Shown: positions 1 to 12,099 of the stretch, piece after piece | Layout of the letters: each line of letters opens with the position of its first letter | Position numbering within the stretch: the first letter of the stretch is position 1 | NCBI GenBank assembly: GCA_017163975.1 | Contig: JAFFSR010000301.1 | Span: 3,501,001 to 3,565,000, forward strand | Reading direction: 5' to 3' | Length of the DNA: 64,000 nt | Origin: Anastatus disparis | Lineage: Eukaryota > Arthropoda > Insecta > Hymenoptera > Eupelmidae | Translations under genes and position numbers: made by a program | Notes under the pieces: model-generated | What the model was told of the DNA's origin: nothing | What the model saw: the letters and a program-made list of their open reading frames with translations, nothing else | The model's database searches: none

Positions 1-2375
1 ATTCATTTAAACAACTAATTTAGTTCGTTTTAAGAAATATTTATTCGAAATTATTTTGTTTTTTCAAAAAAATGAGATAATTAGATTCAAATAAACCGTT
101 CATTTGATTTAATTAATAATTTCCGCATGATCACACTAAATGTTGGTTAATTGAAATAAATACTAATACAAATAAACGTGTTTTTAATTCAAAACCAATT
201 TATTTCATTCGAACACATAATTTAATTCAATTCAATACATATTTATTTGAATTTATTTTGTTCTTTTAAAAAAATAAGATAATTGATTTCAAATAAACCG
301 TTCGTTTGATTTAATTAATGATTCCGCATCATCCAACTAAATGTTGGTTAATTCAAATAAATGCTAATTCAAATAAACGTGTTTTTAATTCAAAACCGAT
401 TTATTTCATTTGAACAAATAATTTAGTTCGTTTCAAGAAATATTAATTTGAATTTATTTTGTTCTTTAAAAAAAATTAGATAATTGATTTCAAATAAACG
501 GTTCATTGGATTTAATTAATGATTCCGAATTATCCAACTAAATGTTGGTTAATTCAAATACTGATACAAATAAACGTGTTTTTAAATCGGAACCGATTTA
601 TTCCATTCAAACAAATAATTTAGTTCAATTTAATACATATTTATTTAAATTTATATAGATCTTTTGGAAAAATAAAATAATTGATTTCAAATAAACCGCT
701 TATTTGATTTAATTATTGATTCCGCATTATTATAAATGTTGGTTAATTCAAATAAATACTGATACCAATAAACGTGTTTTTAAATCGGAACCGATTTATT
801 TCATTCAAACAAATAATTTAGTTCAATTCAATATATATATATATTTAAATTTATTTTTTTCTTTCAAAAAAATGAGATAATCGATTTCTAATAAACCGTT
901 TATTTGATTTAATTAATGATTCCGCATCATCCAACTAAATGTTGGTTAATTCAAATAAAGGCTAATACAAATAAACACGTTTCTAGGTGGATATTAATTT
1001 CGTTCATTCAAACAAATAATTTAGTTCAATTTAATACATATTTATTGAAATTCATATTGTTCTTCCAAATAAATAAAATAATTGATTTCAAATAATCCAT
1101 TTATATGATTTAATTGATAATTCCGCATCATCTAACTAAATGTTGGTTAATCCAAATAAATGCGAATACAAATAAGTACGTTTGTAAGTAGAAATTAATT
1201 TAGTTCATTCAAACAAATAATTTAGTTCAATTCAATACATATTTATTGTAATTCATATTGTTCTTCCAAATAAATAAAATAATTGATTTCAAATAATCCA
1301 TTTATATGATTTGATTGATAATTCCGCATCATCAAACTAAATGTTGGTTAATTCAAATAAATAGTAATACTAATAAACGTGTTTTTAATACGAAATTTTT
1401 TTTTCCATTCAAACAAATAATTTAATTCAATTCAATACATATTTATTGTAATTCATATTGTTCTTCCAAATAAATAAAATAATTGATTTCAAATAATCCA
1501 TTTATATGATTTGATTGATAATTCCGCATCATCAAACTAAATGTTGGTTAATTCAAATAAATACTAATACAAATAAACGTGTTTTTAATACGAAATTTTT
1601 TTTTTCATTCAAACAAATAATTTATTTCAATTTAATACATATTTATTGAAATTCATATTGTTCTTCCAAATAAATAATATAATTGATTTCAAATAATCCA
1701 TTTATATGATTTGATTGATAATTCCGCATCATCAAACTAAATGTTGGTTAATTCAAATAAATGCTAATACAAATAAACGTGTTTTTAATACGAATTTTTT
1801 TTTTATTCAAACAAATAATTTAGTTAAATTCAATACATATTTATTGAAATTCATTTTGTTCTTCCAAATAAATAAAATAATTGATTTCCAATAATCCATT
1901 TATATGATTTAATTAATAATTCCGCATCATCCAACTAAATGTTGTTCAATTCAAATAAATGCTAATACAAATAAACGTGTTTTTAAGACGAAATTAATTT
2001 ATTTCATTCAAACAAATAATTTAGTTTAATTCATTAAATATTTATTTAAATTTATTTTGTTTTTTAAAAAAAAATGAGTTAATTAATTTCAAATAAACTG
2101 TTTATTTTATTTAATTATTGATTTTGCATTATCACACTAAATGTCGGTTAATTCAAATAAAGGCTAATACATATAAACGGGTTTTCAATTCGAAACCGAA
2201 ATGAAATCATTCAAACAAACAATTTAGTTCATTTTAATAAATATTTATTCAAATTTATTTTGTTCTTTCAAAAAAATGAGACAATTGATTTTAAATAAAC
2301 CGTTTATTAGGTTTAATTAATGATTCCGCAGTATCCAACTAAATGTTATTTAATTCAAACAAATACTAATGAAGA
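1..2375. repeat. ~200-bp AT-rich satellite, about 12 units
   Basis: A tandem array seen directly. The landmark TTCCGCAT or a close variant recurs at 121, 322, 523, 720, 920, 1121, 1322, 1522, 1722, 1920, 2122 and 2324, a period of 197-202 bp. Each unit also carries an AAATGTTGGTTAATTCAAAT block and a run of ATAAACGTGTTTTTAA. Units 6-9 share variants (ATCCATTTATATGATTTG) absent from the others, suggesting local amplification of a subtype. The array begins before the window and stops near 2,375. No protein is encoded. It could be centromeric or pericentromeric satellite, but that is only inference. Confidence 0.92.
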
Positions 2376-5300
2376 CTTTTGTAATAAATAAAAATCAAAA
2401 TTGGTATGTATAAACAGATTTTAAATTAATTTAAGCAATAATGAAAAATAAGATTAAAAATCGTGCAATCGACATACCATTTCCGTATGATTTGTACGGA
2501 TTTTGAGTACAACTTTTTGTCAAGAAAAATAGTTTTTTAATTTTAATTTCGAAAATAATTATGTTAGATGTTAATAATTACCTTCAGGTGTAAAATTATA
2601 AAAAAAAGAAGTGTAATTTATGTTACAAATTTTAAATATTGTGTGTCCGGACTAATAACAATTTTAATTTTTTTTCGTATTATTTTCGGACAACATTTCT
2701 AAGGCATTATATTTAAATAATATTTGTATTTAAAAGTTGAATATCAAAAGTATTATCAACTCAAAGTTAATGTATTGATTTAAATTCATTAGATAAGTGT
2801 GTATCACGAGCAATATTTCAGATATCTAAGAAAATTATAAAACTAACCTCAAAATTTGATAGTAATTTATTAATTCACGAATAACCTTCAAAGCTAATAA
2901 ATAGTTTATTAATATTATATTTAACTGTCACCATTTGTATTTAATAATGAACTATTTCCTGCAAATTAAAATCTGTAGTATGACTACTATTTTTAAATTT
3001 GTCCCAATATAAATCTTGTTCTTGTCCGAGTATACGTTATTTTTCGATTAAATGTGTCTAAGGATAAGATTAACTCATAATTTTTTTAAATGTCCTTTGT
3101 GTAAATATTAATATAATTATTTTAGATCCCTACTGAAAGGTAAATATATTATTTATCAGTTTAACTAATAACAAGCAAAAAATGTAATTATTTATATCAA
3201 TATTCAAAGTTTTTAAATCGACCCTCGCAATTTCGTCCAAGTATTATATGATACAAAATATCTTGTGATACAATGAATTGAGCGGAAAATTGAATATAAA
3301 AATGATCATTGCCATAAAAGTGCATTCGTTATATCCAAGTTTTGACTAAAGATTTTTCGCTTATGGGCTTGTCTAAAAAATTGTCACACTCTTATAATAG
3401 TATGCAATCCAAAAAATTATCGCTAATTAGGTTCTACGAAGGCCCAGGAAAGGTTTTGCGGTCTCGTTTCCGTTTCTAGCTTTACAACGTGACTCACAGA
3501 TCTAACTATTTACAGACCTGTTGTCTTCTCCTCACTTAATTGTATCTCAGATTTACCTTCACTTTTTTCTAGATGTCCCCTCTATTCCCTTCAACTTCCT
3601 TTTTTTCTCTTTCTCTCGCACTCTGTGGAATCATTCACATAACTGCAAATACTTTTAATCTACGCCTTACACCGTAATGTCAATCAATACTTATTCTAAG
3701 AAGAAGATGTGAATATGTCGTTATCTTTTCTTTAGCAAAGCAGTATTCTACGGTGTGCATATGAGCAATATATTCAAGATAATAATTGTTATCATGAAGA
3801 ATGTGTACATAAAACATAATCCAGTGAAAATTTTGCTTTATTATTTTATAAAACATTTTTATAATCACTCATAAAAAAAACGGAACATCAGAACATTTAA
3901 AGTTATTTATATGGATATATTCACACAAAAACTTTTTTAATCACGTTATGTGCATCAAAGTAATAGCTATTTTTATCTTCGGCTGACTTTTTATTAAAAT
4001 ATCATAACAAAAAAAAATTTATGAATTTTCTAAGAAGAGAGAAAAAAAGAAACCGAAAAGTTTTTGAGTAGAGCTTTACTTTTTTATCGATGATAAATTT
4101 TTAAAAAAACATTAAATTAAAATATTTGGCACTGTCGAAAGTAGAAACTTTTCCTAAAAAAAATGCTTATTTCAAATAATCATAATATTAAGTCGAAATA
4201 ATTATATTAATAAAAATTAAAAGAATCTATTTGTACTAATTATAAAACAATATGATGTACATTGTCCAAGTGTTTCACACGTCATCTCCCTATTACCAAA
4301 CACATCGTGTAATCAATTAATTTTATTATTAATTTTTTTTGTTTATTTTAATCAACGTTAGAATCTTAGTGAAGTATTTATATATTATTTTAGCATAAAA
4401 AAACTATAATATTTAAGTTTTGCGGAAATCACAAAAATAAATTCTATAATTTCCTCAAAAATATCAAATTGATTTCATCCAATGCGTTATACAGAAATAA
4501 AATTAAGAATTTTTTTAAAGTAAATGTACAATATTAATATAAACAACAAAGACCCATTAAGTTCTGGATTAGACACAAAATAATATTCCTTAGTGTATTT
4601 GAAAAAATGTGATTTTATGTATAAGAATGAATCAAAGGCTTACTTTATTTCAAGCTTTAAGGGGATGTAAAATACCAACATTACAGTTTTCCAAATTTTT
4701 CATTCTTCATCCAAATTTCTCTATATTACTGCTTTCTATGTTAATTAATAAAAAGCATAATATAAAGATATTTCGGAAAATTTTTTAATAAAATTTCGAG
4801 TAGCTGCAATGTCGATAACTATGTATTAAACATATATCCTATTACATCATCTTAAGGAAAAAAAGGCGAAATAAACATTAGAAGTCGTGCAACATTTTGT
4901 GATGAGATTACAAAAGTTTAGTATGCGTGAGCTTAAGTTTCTAATAAAACCGGCTAGCTCCATAGTAAAGTAGCATATACATACAAATTCAGAAAACGAA
5001 CTAAGGTAATTCCTTTCACCGACCTTGCAGCTTTAATGATCCTTTGATAGGTTCCACAGCTCAGATATCCGCCTGTACGCGCATTCGTACTATAAGAAGT
5101 ACACAGCTGCAGATCATATAATACATATGTTTTGATTTGTTTGGAACGAATTGCACTAATAAAAAAAACATAGTTGGTCTTACTACGTTTAGAAGGATGA
5201 GATTTACTAATGTACTGTTTCTCTCCTTTACTACAGCAACATAGTAAATACAACTAGATTTTCTAGTAGGCATTTAGTAGTACATGATGAATAGATCCTA

Positions 5301-7474
5301 ACCTTAAAAGCTACACAATAAATAACACTATTAATTTGCATATAGAATTTACAAACATAAATAGATAAAATAAGATAAATACATAAAATAACAAGAACCA
5401 ACGAGACTCAGAAAAACTTAAAAGTCTTTCTAATAAAATCAACTATGTTTTTTTTCCAGTGTGGCTCATTTTCATTCATAATCTATGTATCTAATATTTT
5501 AAGTATTCAGAAGCCTTTTTGCGTTCTTCTCATCCTTTCTCGCTTTCATTATCTCCTCTTTATCCATCTCATTTTCTTATTATTCACTAATAAACTTCAC
5601 TGAAATAAAAGTAGTACAACGATTAAATCAAGGAACACAAAGGTTATATTTCCGATCTTATATTTATTCTACATCACATTGGTAAATATTTTTGCGTTTA
5701 AGTGGTCGAAAAATCCAATCATTTCAATGAAATCAAGGCTTCGTCATAACAAAAGAATAAACGCCATGCTGACATATTTAGTTTGGTTATGGAATATTTA
5801 ATATTTTTTAAGAAATTTACTTTTATAAATGTGTAACAATAGAAAATTTCTTGATTTTGAGTATAAATATTTAAAATTTTCATTTGAGTGTAGGTATTAC
5901 TCCAATTAAAATGCGTGGATGATAAAAATATGAACTTATAAATACATTCTTTCGAATACCAGAAACATTAGAATAACTGCACGTAGATTCGGTCGAATTT
6001 TTTTCCAGAAATTGGAAAAATAGTTATGCTGAAAAAAAAGAGAGACACAATATTTTAAAAAATACAATAAACCTACTACCACCGTTTCAGTTATATCTCA
6101 AATGTTTAAAAGCACTATAAAGTATCAATCAAGTCTATAACATAGAAAATTATAGTTTTCAGAAAAACTAACCATCAAAATAAACCCTCCTTTTTCAGGG
6201 TATACTATTTTGAGAAAACAAAGCTTCAAAATAGTGTAACGGGTCTAAAATTGGTAATTATAATTAAAACGAAATAAAAAACTTTTCGTTATAAACTACC
6301 ACTCAATCAGTAAAAAAAATTTATTTTGTAGTTTTTTGTTAATATAAAAAGAATTATGTATTTGAATAATTTTGTTCAATTAGATAATAACTAAAAAACT
6401 AATGAAATTTTTTAGTAAATAAAAGTAGTTAGTTAATAACATTTTTTTCAAATATTTATTTGAATTCAAATGAGAAGCGCGTCGTGGACAAATTCACGTG
6501 TGCACACAGGTAACGGGCACCACTTCTTGTCCAATTTGATCAAAGTAAGAGAGACAGAAAGAGCGTTGCTACCGTTTTAAACTTGATTACTTGATGTTAT
6601 AAACTATTATTTAAATCATTTAATTAAACAAACAAATAATTAACGAACGTATTATATTAGGAAACATTACTAAGTGTAAAAAGGATTCCAGATACTAGTA
6701 ACAAGTAATAATGCCTAGTTTCTTTTTATTTAATGTAGTTTTGACTCAAAACAAACAACTTAAGATAATCAGTTAAAGAATAATTTTTTTTATTAAATTG
6801 AGTAATAATTCTCTATTATTACATGTAATTCATGTCCTTTTTAATATTTAAAGTCTAAAGCACTAGAATCGTGGTAGAAGTATACATGCGCGTGAAATTA
6901 CACGTGGAGTATATAAAAAAGAGAATAACGTGCAGCCTCGATCATCTACATAGATAATCAGACAATTATTTGATTAAGGCCTTTAAAACCCATTGCATAA
7001 AGTTCGCTCTCTATTCGATCTACAATTTTTAAAGTTTTATTTAGACCATGTGTCAGAATACCTCATTTCTTCAGTCTCTGCAACTTCGTCGTAAGTAATG
7101 CGCAGTATAGACGTTTCTGTCATTTTGAGGGCAGATCAAGGAGGAACATTGGATTCAGGGCGAGGAGCCGGTGTGCGAAAAGACCAACCTTTTAAATTTT
7201 CTTCGCAACTTTGTTATTTACTCATTTAATCTAAAAGAAATTTACCTTCTGTTGGTGTTTAATTGCGCGCACTAACCTAACTAACAACAAATATTTATAA
7301 AATATTTATTCGTTTTTTAAATAGGAGCATGATTAGGGTTTCAACCAAAAGACTCCAAGTAGGATACCATCCTGGTGATGGTAGTACTGCGCATTGCACA
7401 AAATGTTGATCATGTGCATAAAATGGTGTCTTTAAGGCTGCCCTCATCCCTGTGTTATTCAATGTACTTGTGCA
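2376..7474. other. AT-rich sequence with no recognisable gene
   Basis: Five kilobases with no tandem structure, no recognisable transposon terminus and no convincing coding region. Short open frames occur (3,680-3,868 minus; overlapping frames of 99 and 70 aa at 4,954-5,273 minus), but their products resemble nothing I know. A TATA-like TATATAAAAAAG lies near 6,911, about 10 bases after an E-box-like CACGTG, and another CACGTG is near 6,497. This could be a promoter, but no downstream exon is identifiable. It may be old transposon debris or intergenic DNA. Confidence 0.6.
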
Positions 7475-7589
7475 TTGTGTAGCGGATCGGTTGCAAAGTG
7501 CCAGGGATTAGGCCCTTTTTTTGTTCCAGGTTCCCACACAGAAAGGTTGGAAGCTTTCAGGAAGTTTCCACGTTTCAATGGATATGTCC

Positions 7590-7850
7590 TCGATCAGGAG
7601 TCTTCCGTAAGTCTTTCATGGAATATTTCAGTGGAAGTTCACTGGAAGCCTCCGTAAGTCCTTCATGGAATATTTCAGTGGAAGCTCACTGGAAGCTTCC
7701 GTAAATTATTCATAGAATATTTCAATGGAAGCTTACCGACAGCTTCCGTAAATTATTCATGAAACATTTCAGTGAAAATTTACTGGAAGCCTCCGTAAAT
7801 CTTTCATGGAATATTTCAGTGGAAGCTTACTCGAAGCTTCCGTACTTAAT
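7590..7850. repeat. ~48-bp degenerate tandem repeat
   Basis: TCCGTAA followed by TTCATGGAATATTTCAGTGG recurs near 7,602, 7,649, 7,698, 7,747 and 7,792, a period of 45-49 bp. Units diverge by several substitutions each. It forms the left part of the TTTCATGAAA block. Confidence 0.8.
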
Positions 7851-7937
7851 TCCTGAAATGTTTCAGTGGAAGCTTCCAGGAAGCTTCGGTAAGTTTTTCG
7901 TTGAATATTTCAGTGGAATATTACCGTTGAAATATTT

Positions 7938-8335
7938 CAAAGAAATATTAGTTCATCACTTATTTAATATTTCACTGAAATATTTTATTAATAATTTACG
8001 GAGGCTTCCAGTAAGCTTCCACTGAAATATTCCATGAAAACTTTACGGAAGCTTCCTAGAAGAAAACGTGGAAGATTCACTGCAGAAAAAACATTAGAAG
8101 CTTCCAGGAAGATTCCAGTGAAAAGTTCCCGGAAGATGGATATGTCTTCAATCAGGAGTCTTCCGCAAGTCGTTCATGAAATATTTCAGTGGAAGTTTAC
8201 CGGAAGCTTCCGTAAACTTTTCATGCAATATTTCAGTGGAAGTTCACTGGAAGCCTCCGTAAATTATTAATGAAATATTTCAGTGAAATATTAAATAAGT
8301 GATGAACTAATATTTCTTCGAAATATTTCAGTTTA
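7938..8335. repeat. Internal palindrome in the TTTCATGAAA block
   Basis: The stretch at about 7,938-8,055 (AGTTCATCACTTATTTAATA near its start) returns inverted at about 8,200-8,323 (TATTAAATAAGTGATGAACT). The centre is near 8,130. The arms contain the same GGAAGCTTCC-rich repeat units as the neighbouring 48-bp array. Confidence 0.75.
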
Positions 8336-8702
8336 TGAATATTAAATAATTCATTAGAATATTTCTGTAATATTGCTGCAACATTTCATGTTTTATTTCA
8401 AAAAATTTTCGAATCCGACACTGAAATATTCAAGTAAGTTGTTACATTATTTCTTGAAATGTTTCAAATTAATATTTCTCAAATCTTTCAAGAAACATGT
8501 CATGAAATATTCCTGTTATATTTGAAAAATATTTCATGAAGTATTTGAAAAAATGTTTGAACATAACACTGAAATATTGAAGAAATATTACTGCACCATT
8601 TCTTAAAATATTTTAAATCAATAATGCGCAAATTTTTCAAGAAATATTTCATGAAATATTTCTGTAATATTCCACAAATATTTCATGAAGTATTCCAAGA
8701 AA

Positions 8703-8843
8703 TTTATGAATATAACAGTGAAATATTGAAGAAATATTGTCTAAATATTTGTAGTTATCTTGCGTACGTAGCAATTCTTCCATCTTGCCAGCAGGTGGCT
8801 ACTTCATTATATTTTTATGTGATCGTAAATGTGGTTGACAAAC
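8703..8843. repeat. 141-bp direct repeat, copy 1 (CTCF-like motif inside)
   Basis: Runs from TTTATGAATATAACAG to TGTGGTTGACAAAC and is repeated at 9,550-9,690 with, by eye, a single A/G difference. It contains TTGCGTACGTAGC and CCAGCAGGTGGC. The latter fits the conserved animal CTCF core CCASYAGRKGGC at every position. The near-identity contrasts with the diverged surroundings and implies recent duplication. Confidence 0.93.
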
Positions 8844-9549
8844 TCTCGCAAGTGGTGGGACGTTCTCTCGTTTAGTATATAAGACCAAAAATTCTTGATA
8901 CAAATAAATAAGCGCTTAAATTCTGAATAACAAATAAATGAAAATCAATATTTCATGAAAGATTTTAGAAATATTTCAGAAACATTTCTTGAAAGATTCA
9001 TAATCTTCCATGAATCTTTCGATCAAAAGCTGCTGCAATCGCTCAACAATATTACAAATTAATATTTCACAAAATCATGAAAGAATGTTACAGAAACATT
9101 GCATGAAATATTTCAAATCAATCTTCTAGGCGGACATATCAATATTTCAGAAACATTTTATATCAATATTTCTGTTTTATTCCGAATCTTTCAATGAAAT
9201 ATTTCAGAAATGTTTCAGAAATATTTCATGCTATGTGGGAAGTTATATAAAAAAGGATGTCATTGTTATTAAAAAATGACGTCATTTTTCGTTAACATTT
9301 AACATACTAAACGACGTAATTTTTTGTCCTAATCCCTAACATACTAAATGGCGTTATTTAAAACGCCTTTTGGTGTGTCAAGTAATGTATTAAGAAAATA
9401 TGGTCATTAGATATAATAAAAAATTCGAATGGAAAAGGGCTTGTTTTTTGCTATTGCAATAAAGTCATTTTCGTTAAAAAAATTACCTCATTTTTATAAC
9501 AATTATCTCATTTTTATAAAAATGTCTTTTTGGTGTAGCTATAGCGTCA

Positions 9550-9690
9550 TTTATGAATATAACAGTGAAATATTGGAGAAATATTGTCTAAATATTTGTA
9601 GTTATCTTGCGTACGTAGCAATTCTTCCATCTTGCCAGCAGGTGGCTACTTCATTATATTTTTATGTGATCGTAAATGTGGTTGACAAAC
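9550..9690. repeat. 141-bp direct repeat, copy 2
   Basis: Second copy of 8,703-8,843. The 706 bp between the copies hold TTTCATGAAA repeats, the CTATGTGGG terminus at 9,239, and a two-fold AACATACTAAA repeat (about 9,300 and 9,347). Both breakpoints are sharp: the flanks differ immediately outside the 141 bp. Confidence 0.93.
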
Positions 9691-9799
9691 ATTGTTTTTT
9701 ATAAACTTACAAACGAGGCTAAGCCATATTCATGAGTGCTAGTGTAGTATCCGTTTTACATCCATACAAAATAATAATTCCTGATTCATTAGTCTACTG

Positions 9800-10445
9800 T
9801 TGGAATCTTCCATGGAATGTTTACGAAGGCTTCCTGGAGCCTTCGGCCCGAATGTTTCAGTCAAAAATTTCCAATATTTAGCTGCAAGATAAATGCAGTC
9901 TCCCTTAGAGCTTCCTTAGGTCTTACCCTGCAATAATTCATCAATCTTCCAACAGGATCTTCCCTGCAAGGTTTATGGAAGCTTCCAGGATACTCGAGCC
10001 GAAATATTTCAATGACAATTTTCAATATTTCGCTGAAAGATAAACGGAGTCTTCCATTCAAGCTTCCATGAAATCTTTCGGTGCAATGATTCATCAATCT
10101 TCCAACGGTATCTTCCTTAGAAGGTTTACGGAAGCTTTCAGGAGCCTTCCACTGAAATGTTTCAATGACGATTCCTAACATTTCCCCGAAAGGAAAACGG
10201 AGTCTTCTATAAAGCTTCCATGAAATCTTTCAATGCAATGATTCATCAATCTTCCAACGGAATCTTTCTTGGAAGGTTTACGGAATCATCCAGGAGACCT
10301 AACTCGGAATATTCCAGTGAAAATTCCCAACATTTCCCCGAAAGGAAAACGGAGTCTTTTATAAAGCTTCCATGAAATCTTTCGGTGCAATGATTCATCA
10401 ATCTTCCAACGGAATCTTTCTTGGAAGGGTTATGGAGGCTTCCAG
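9800..10445. repeat. 152-bp tandem repeat, about 4 copies
   Basis: The landmark CAATGATTCATCAATCTTCC (first copy CAATAATTC) starts at 9,931, 10,084, 10,236 and 10,388, a period of 152-153 bp. Units include AAAGCTTCCATGAAATCTTT and GGAAAACGGAGTCTT blocks. Array of the right part of the TTTCATGAAA block. The minus-strand open frame 9,861-10,181 is a by-product. Confidence 0.88.
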
Positions 10446-10585
10446 GGATTCTTCGTAGAAAGTTTCCTTTGCAATATTCCAGAAATATTTCTGTTTTCTT
10501 CCATAAAGCTTATATACATATTTCAATGAAATATTCGATTAGAATATTTCGGAATATTCCAATGATATCTTTCATGCTGTGTGGG

Positions 10586-11290
10586 TTTCTAAAGGCCTGG
10601 CCCAAAAACACCAAATAAATTTGTGAAACGGCAAAAGATTAAGCCTTAACGGATTAAAGAAAGATCACTCAACAGAAAAATTTATTAGTTGAATTAAAAT
10701 TTTAAAAATAAAATTTTTTATTAGATAATTTTAAATTTAGTCAAGCAAAGATTAAAATTTTTTTTGTTAAAACTTTTTCTTTAACTATTCAATTTCGGTG
10801 TTAGGAATTTAAATTTTTATTTTGTTTAAAATCAGAATAAGTTGCTCTTTGGTTATAAATTGATTACATTAAGTTTATTATTTGTAACAAGTCTAGGTTA
10901 AATAAATGAGTGCATGTCAACAGATTCAATAAGGCCAACTCGAAATGAAATCTATTCGTTTTTTATTTAACAAACCTCAAATATCCAAATATTTCCTGTG
11001 AGACCAAAAATTTGAAATTAGAAATATTAATATTGCATGATAAGTTTGTGTAGTCTGTGTTGTCTGAAGAACACGTTTTTTGTGCAACTCAAATAAGAAG
11101 AACATACAAAGATCATTGTTGGGTCGTAAAGTCCCAGAAAAAGCAAGGCCCAGGCCAAGATTGGCTGCTATAAAAAATTCTTCTCGATATAATATAAAAA
11201 ATATAACAGAGAAAAAATTTAAAATCTTCCAGTAAAGAAGAATTAATTTATAATACTAACTTTATTAATAATTTAAAATGATTTTATTTC

Positions 11291-11297
<7 letters not shown>
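10586..11297. other. AT-rich spacer, nothing recognised
   Basis: About 700 bp between two CCCACACAG-type elements. I see no coding region, inverted repeat or tandem repeat of note. Confidence 0.5.

Positions 11298-11344
<47 letters not shown>
11298..11344. repeat. (AT)n microsatellite
   Basis: About 46 bp of uninterrupted AT dinucleotide directly abutting the left terminus of the element at 11,345. Confidence 0.97.
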
Positions 11345-11347
<3 letters not shown>

Positions 11348-11775
11348 ATACAGCATGAAAGGACTTTGAGAGGATTCTGAAAGATTTCATGAAAGGACTA
11401 CAATCTTTCAGAAATATTTCACTGAAAGGATTCTGAAATAATTCTATGTCCGAGGTATTATTCTTTTAAAAATAATACAAGAAAATATTTCATAAAGAAT
11501 TCACAAGACATTTCAAAATCCTTTCAATGAAAGAATTCTGTAAGGATCCATGAATTCTTTTGGTAATAATTCGTAAATCTTTTCATACATCTTCCATTGA
11601 AAGGATTCTGTATGAATGATATGAAAAATTTTTAAAACATTTCATTGTATTATTTCTAAAAGGAATATACCTTGGGCATAGAATCATTACAGAATCCTTT
11701 CAATGAAAGAATTCGTGTAAAGTTCTAGAAACTTCATTCTTTCCTGTATTATTTAAGAATCAATTTAGAATTAAT

Positions 11776-11776
<1 letters not shown>

Positions 11777-11821
<45 letters not shown>

Positions 11822-11875
11822 ACGCACACACACGTGTATATATATATATATATATATATATATCTATATATATAT
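11777..11875. repeat. (CA)n followed by (TA)n microsatellite
   Basis: ACACAC dinucleotides with occasional ACGC variants, then TATATA with one TATC interruption. Confidence 0.95.
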
Positions 11876-12099
11876 ATAACGGATATGATGATTTAATTAT
11901 TTATAGGATTACGAATAGTTTTACAGCGGTTAAAATCGAAGTTATCATAACACAGACATCGCACGCATAACAATTTATAGTTTCCATTTAAGATTCTTAT
12001 TTTCCTTATATTTGAAACGGGAAGCACTCTTACCGCTTGCGAGAGTAAGAGATACCGCCATCAAGCGGATGAATTATAAACTAATCCCGAAAATATTTC

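Larger units (their letters stand above)
7533..10585. mobile_element. TTTCATGAAA-repeat element block with CCCACACAG-type ends
   Basis: A block built of degenerate self-complementary words (GGAATATTTCAGTGGAAGC, TTTCATGAAATATTTC). It opens with CCCACACAGAAAGG at 7,533 and closes with TTTCATGCTGTGTGGG ending at 10,585; an intermediate end, TTTCATGCTATGTGGG, lies at 9,239. The same inverted termini bound 11,345-15,002 and 43,125-43,802, so this looks like one non-autonomous DNA transposon family, perhaps two copies in tandem (7,533-9,239 and a second ending at 10,585). No transposase is present. Short plus-strand frames (7,475-8,270) translate the repeats and look spurious. Confidence 0.6.

Noticed and set aside
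4954..5273. Overlapping minus-strand ORFs of 99 and 70 codons as a possible gene
   Set aside because: No recognisable domain and two overlapping frames of similar length; nothing favours either as coding. Left within the unannotated region.
7475..10618. Plus- and minus-strand ORFs of 60-106 codons (for example 7,759-8,025 and 9,861-10,181)
   Set aside because: Translations of TTTCATGAAA-type repeat units; peptides repeat with the DNA units and resemble no protein.
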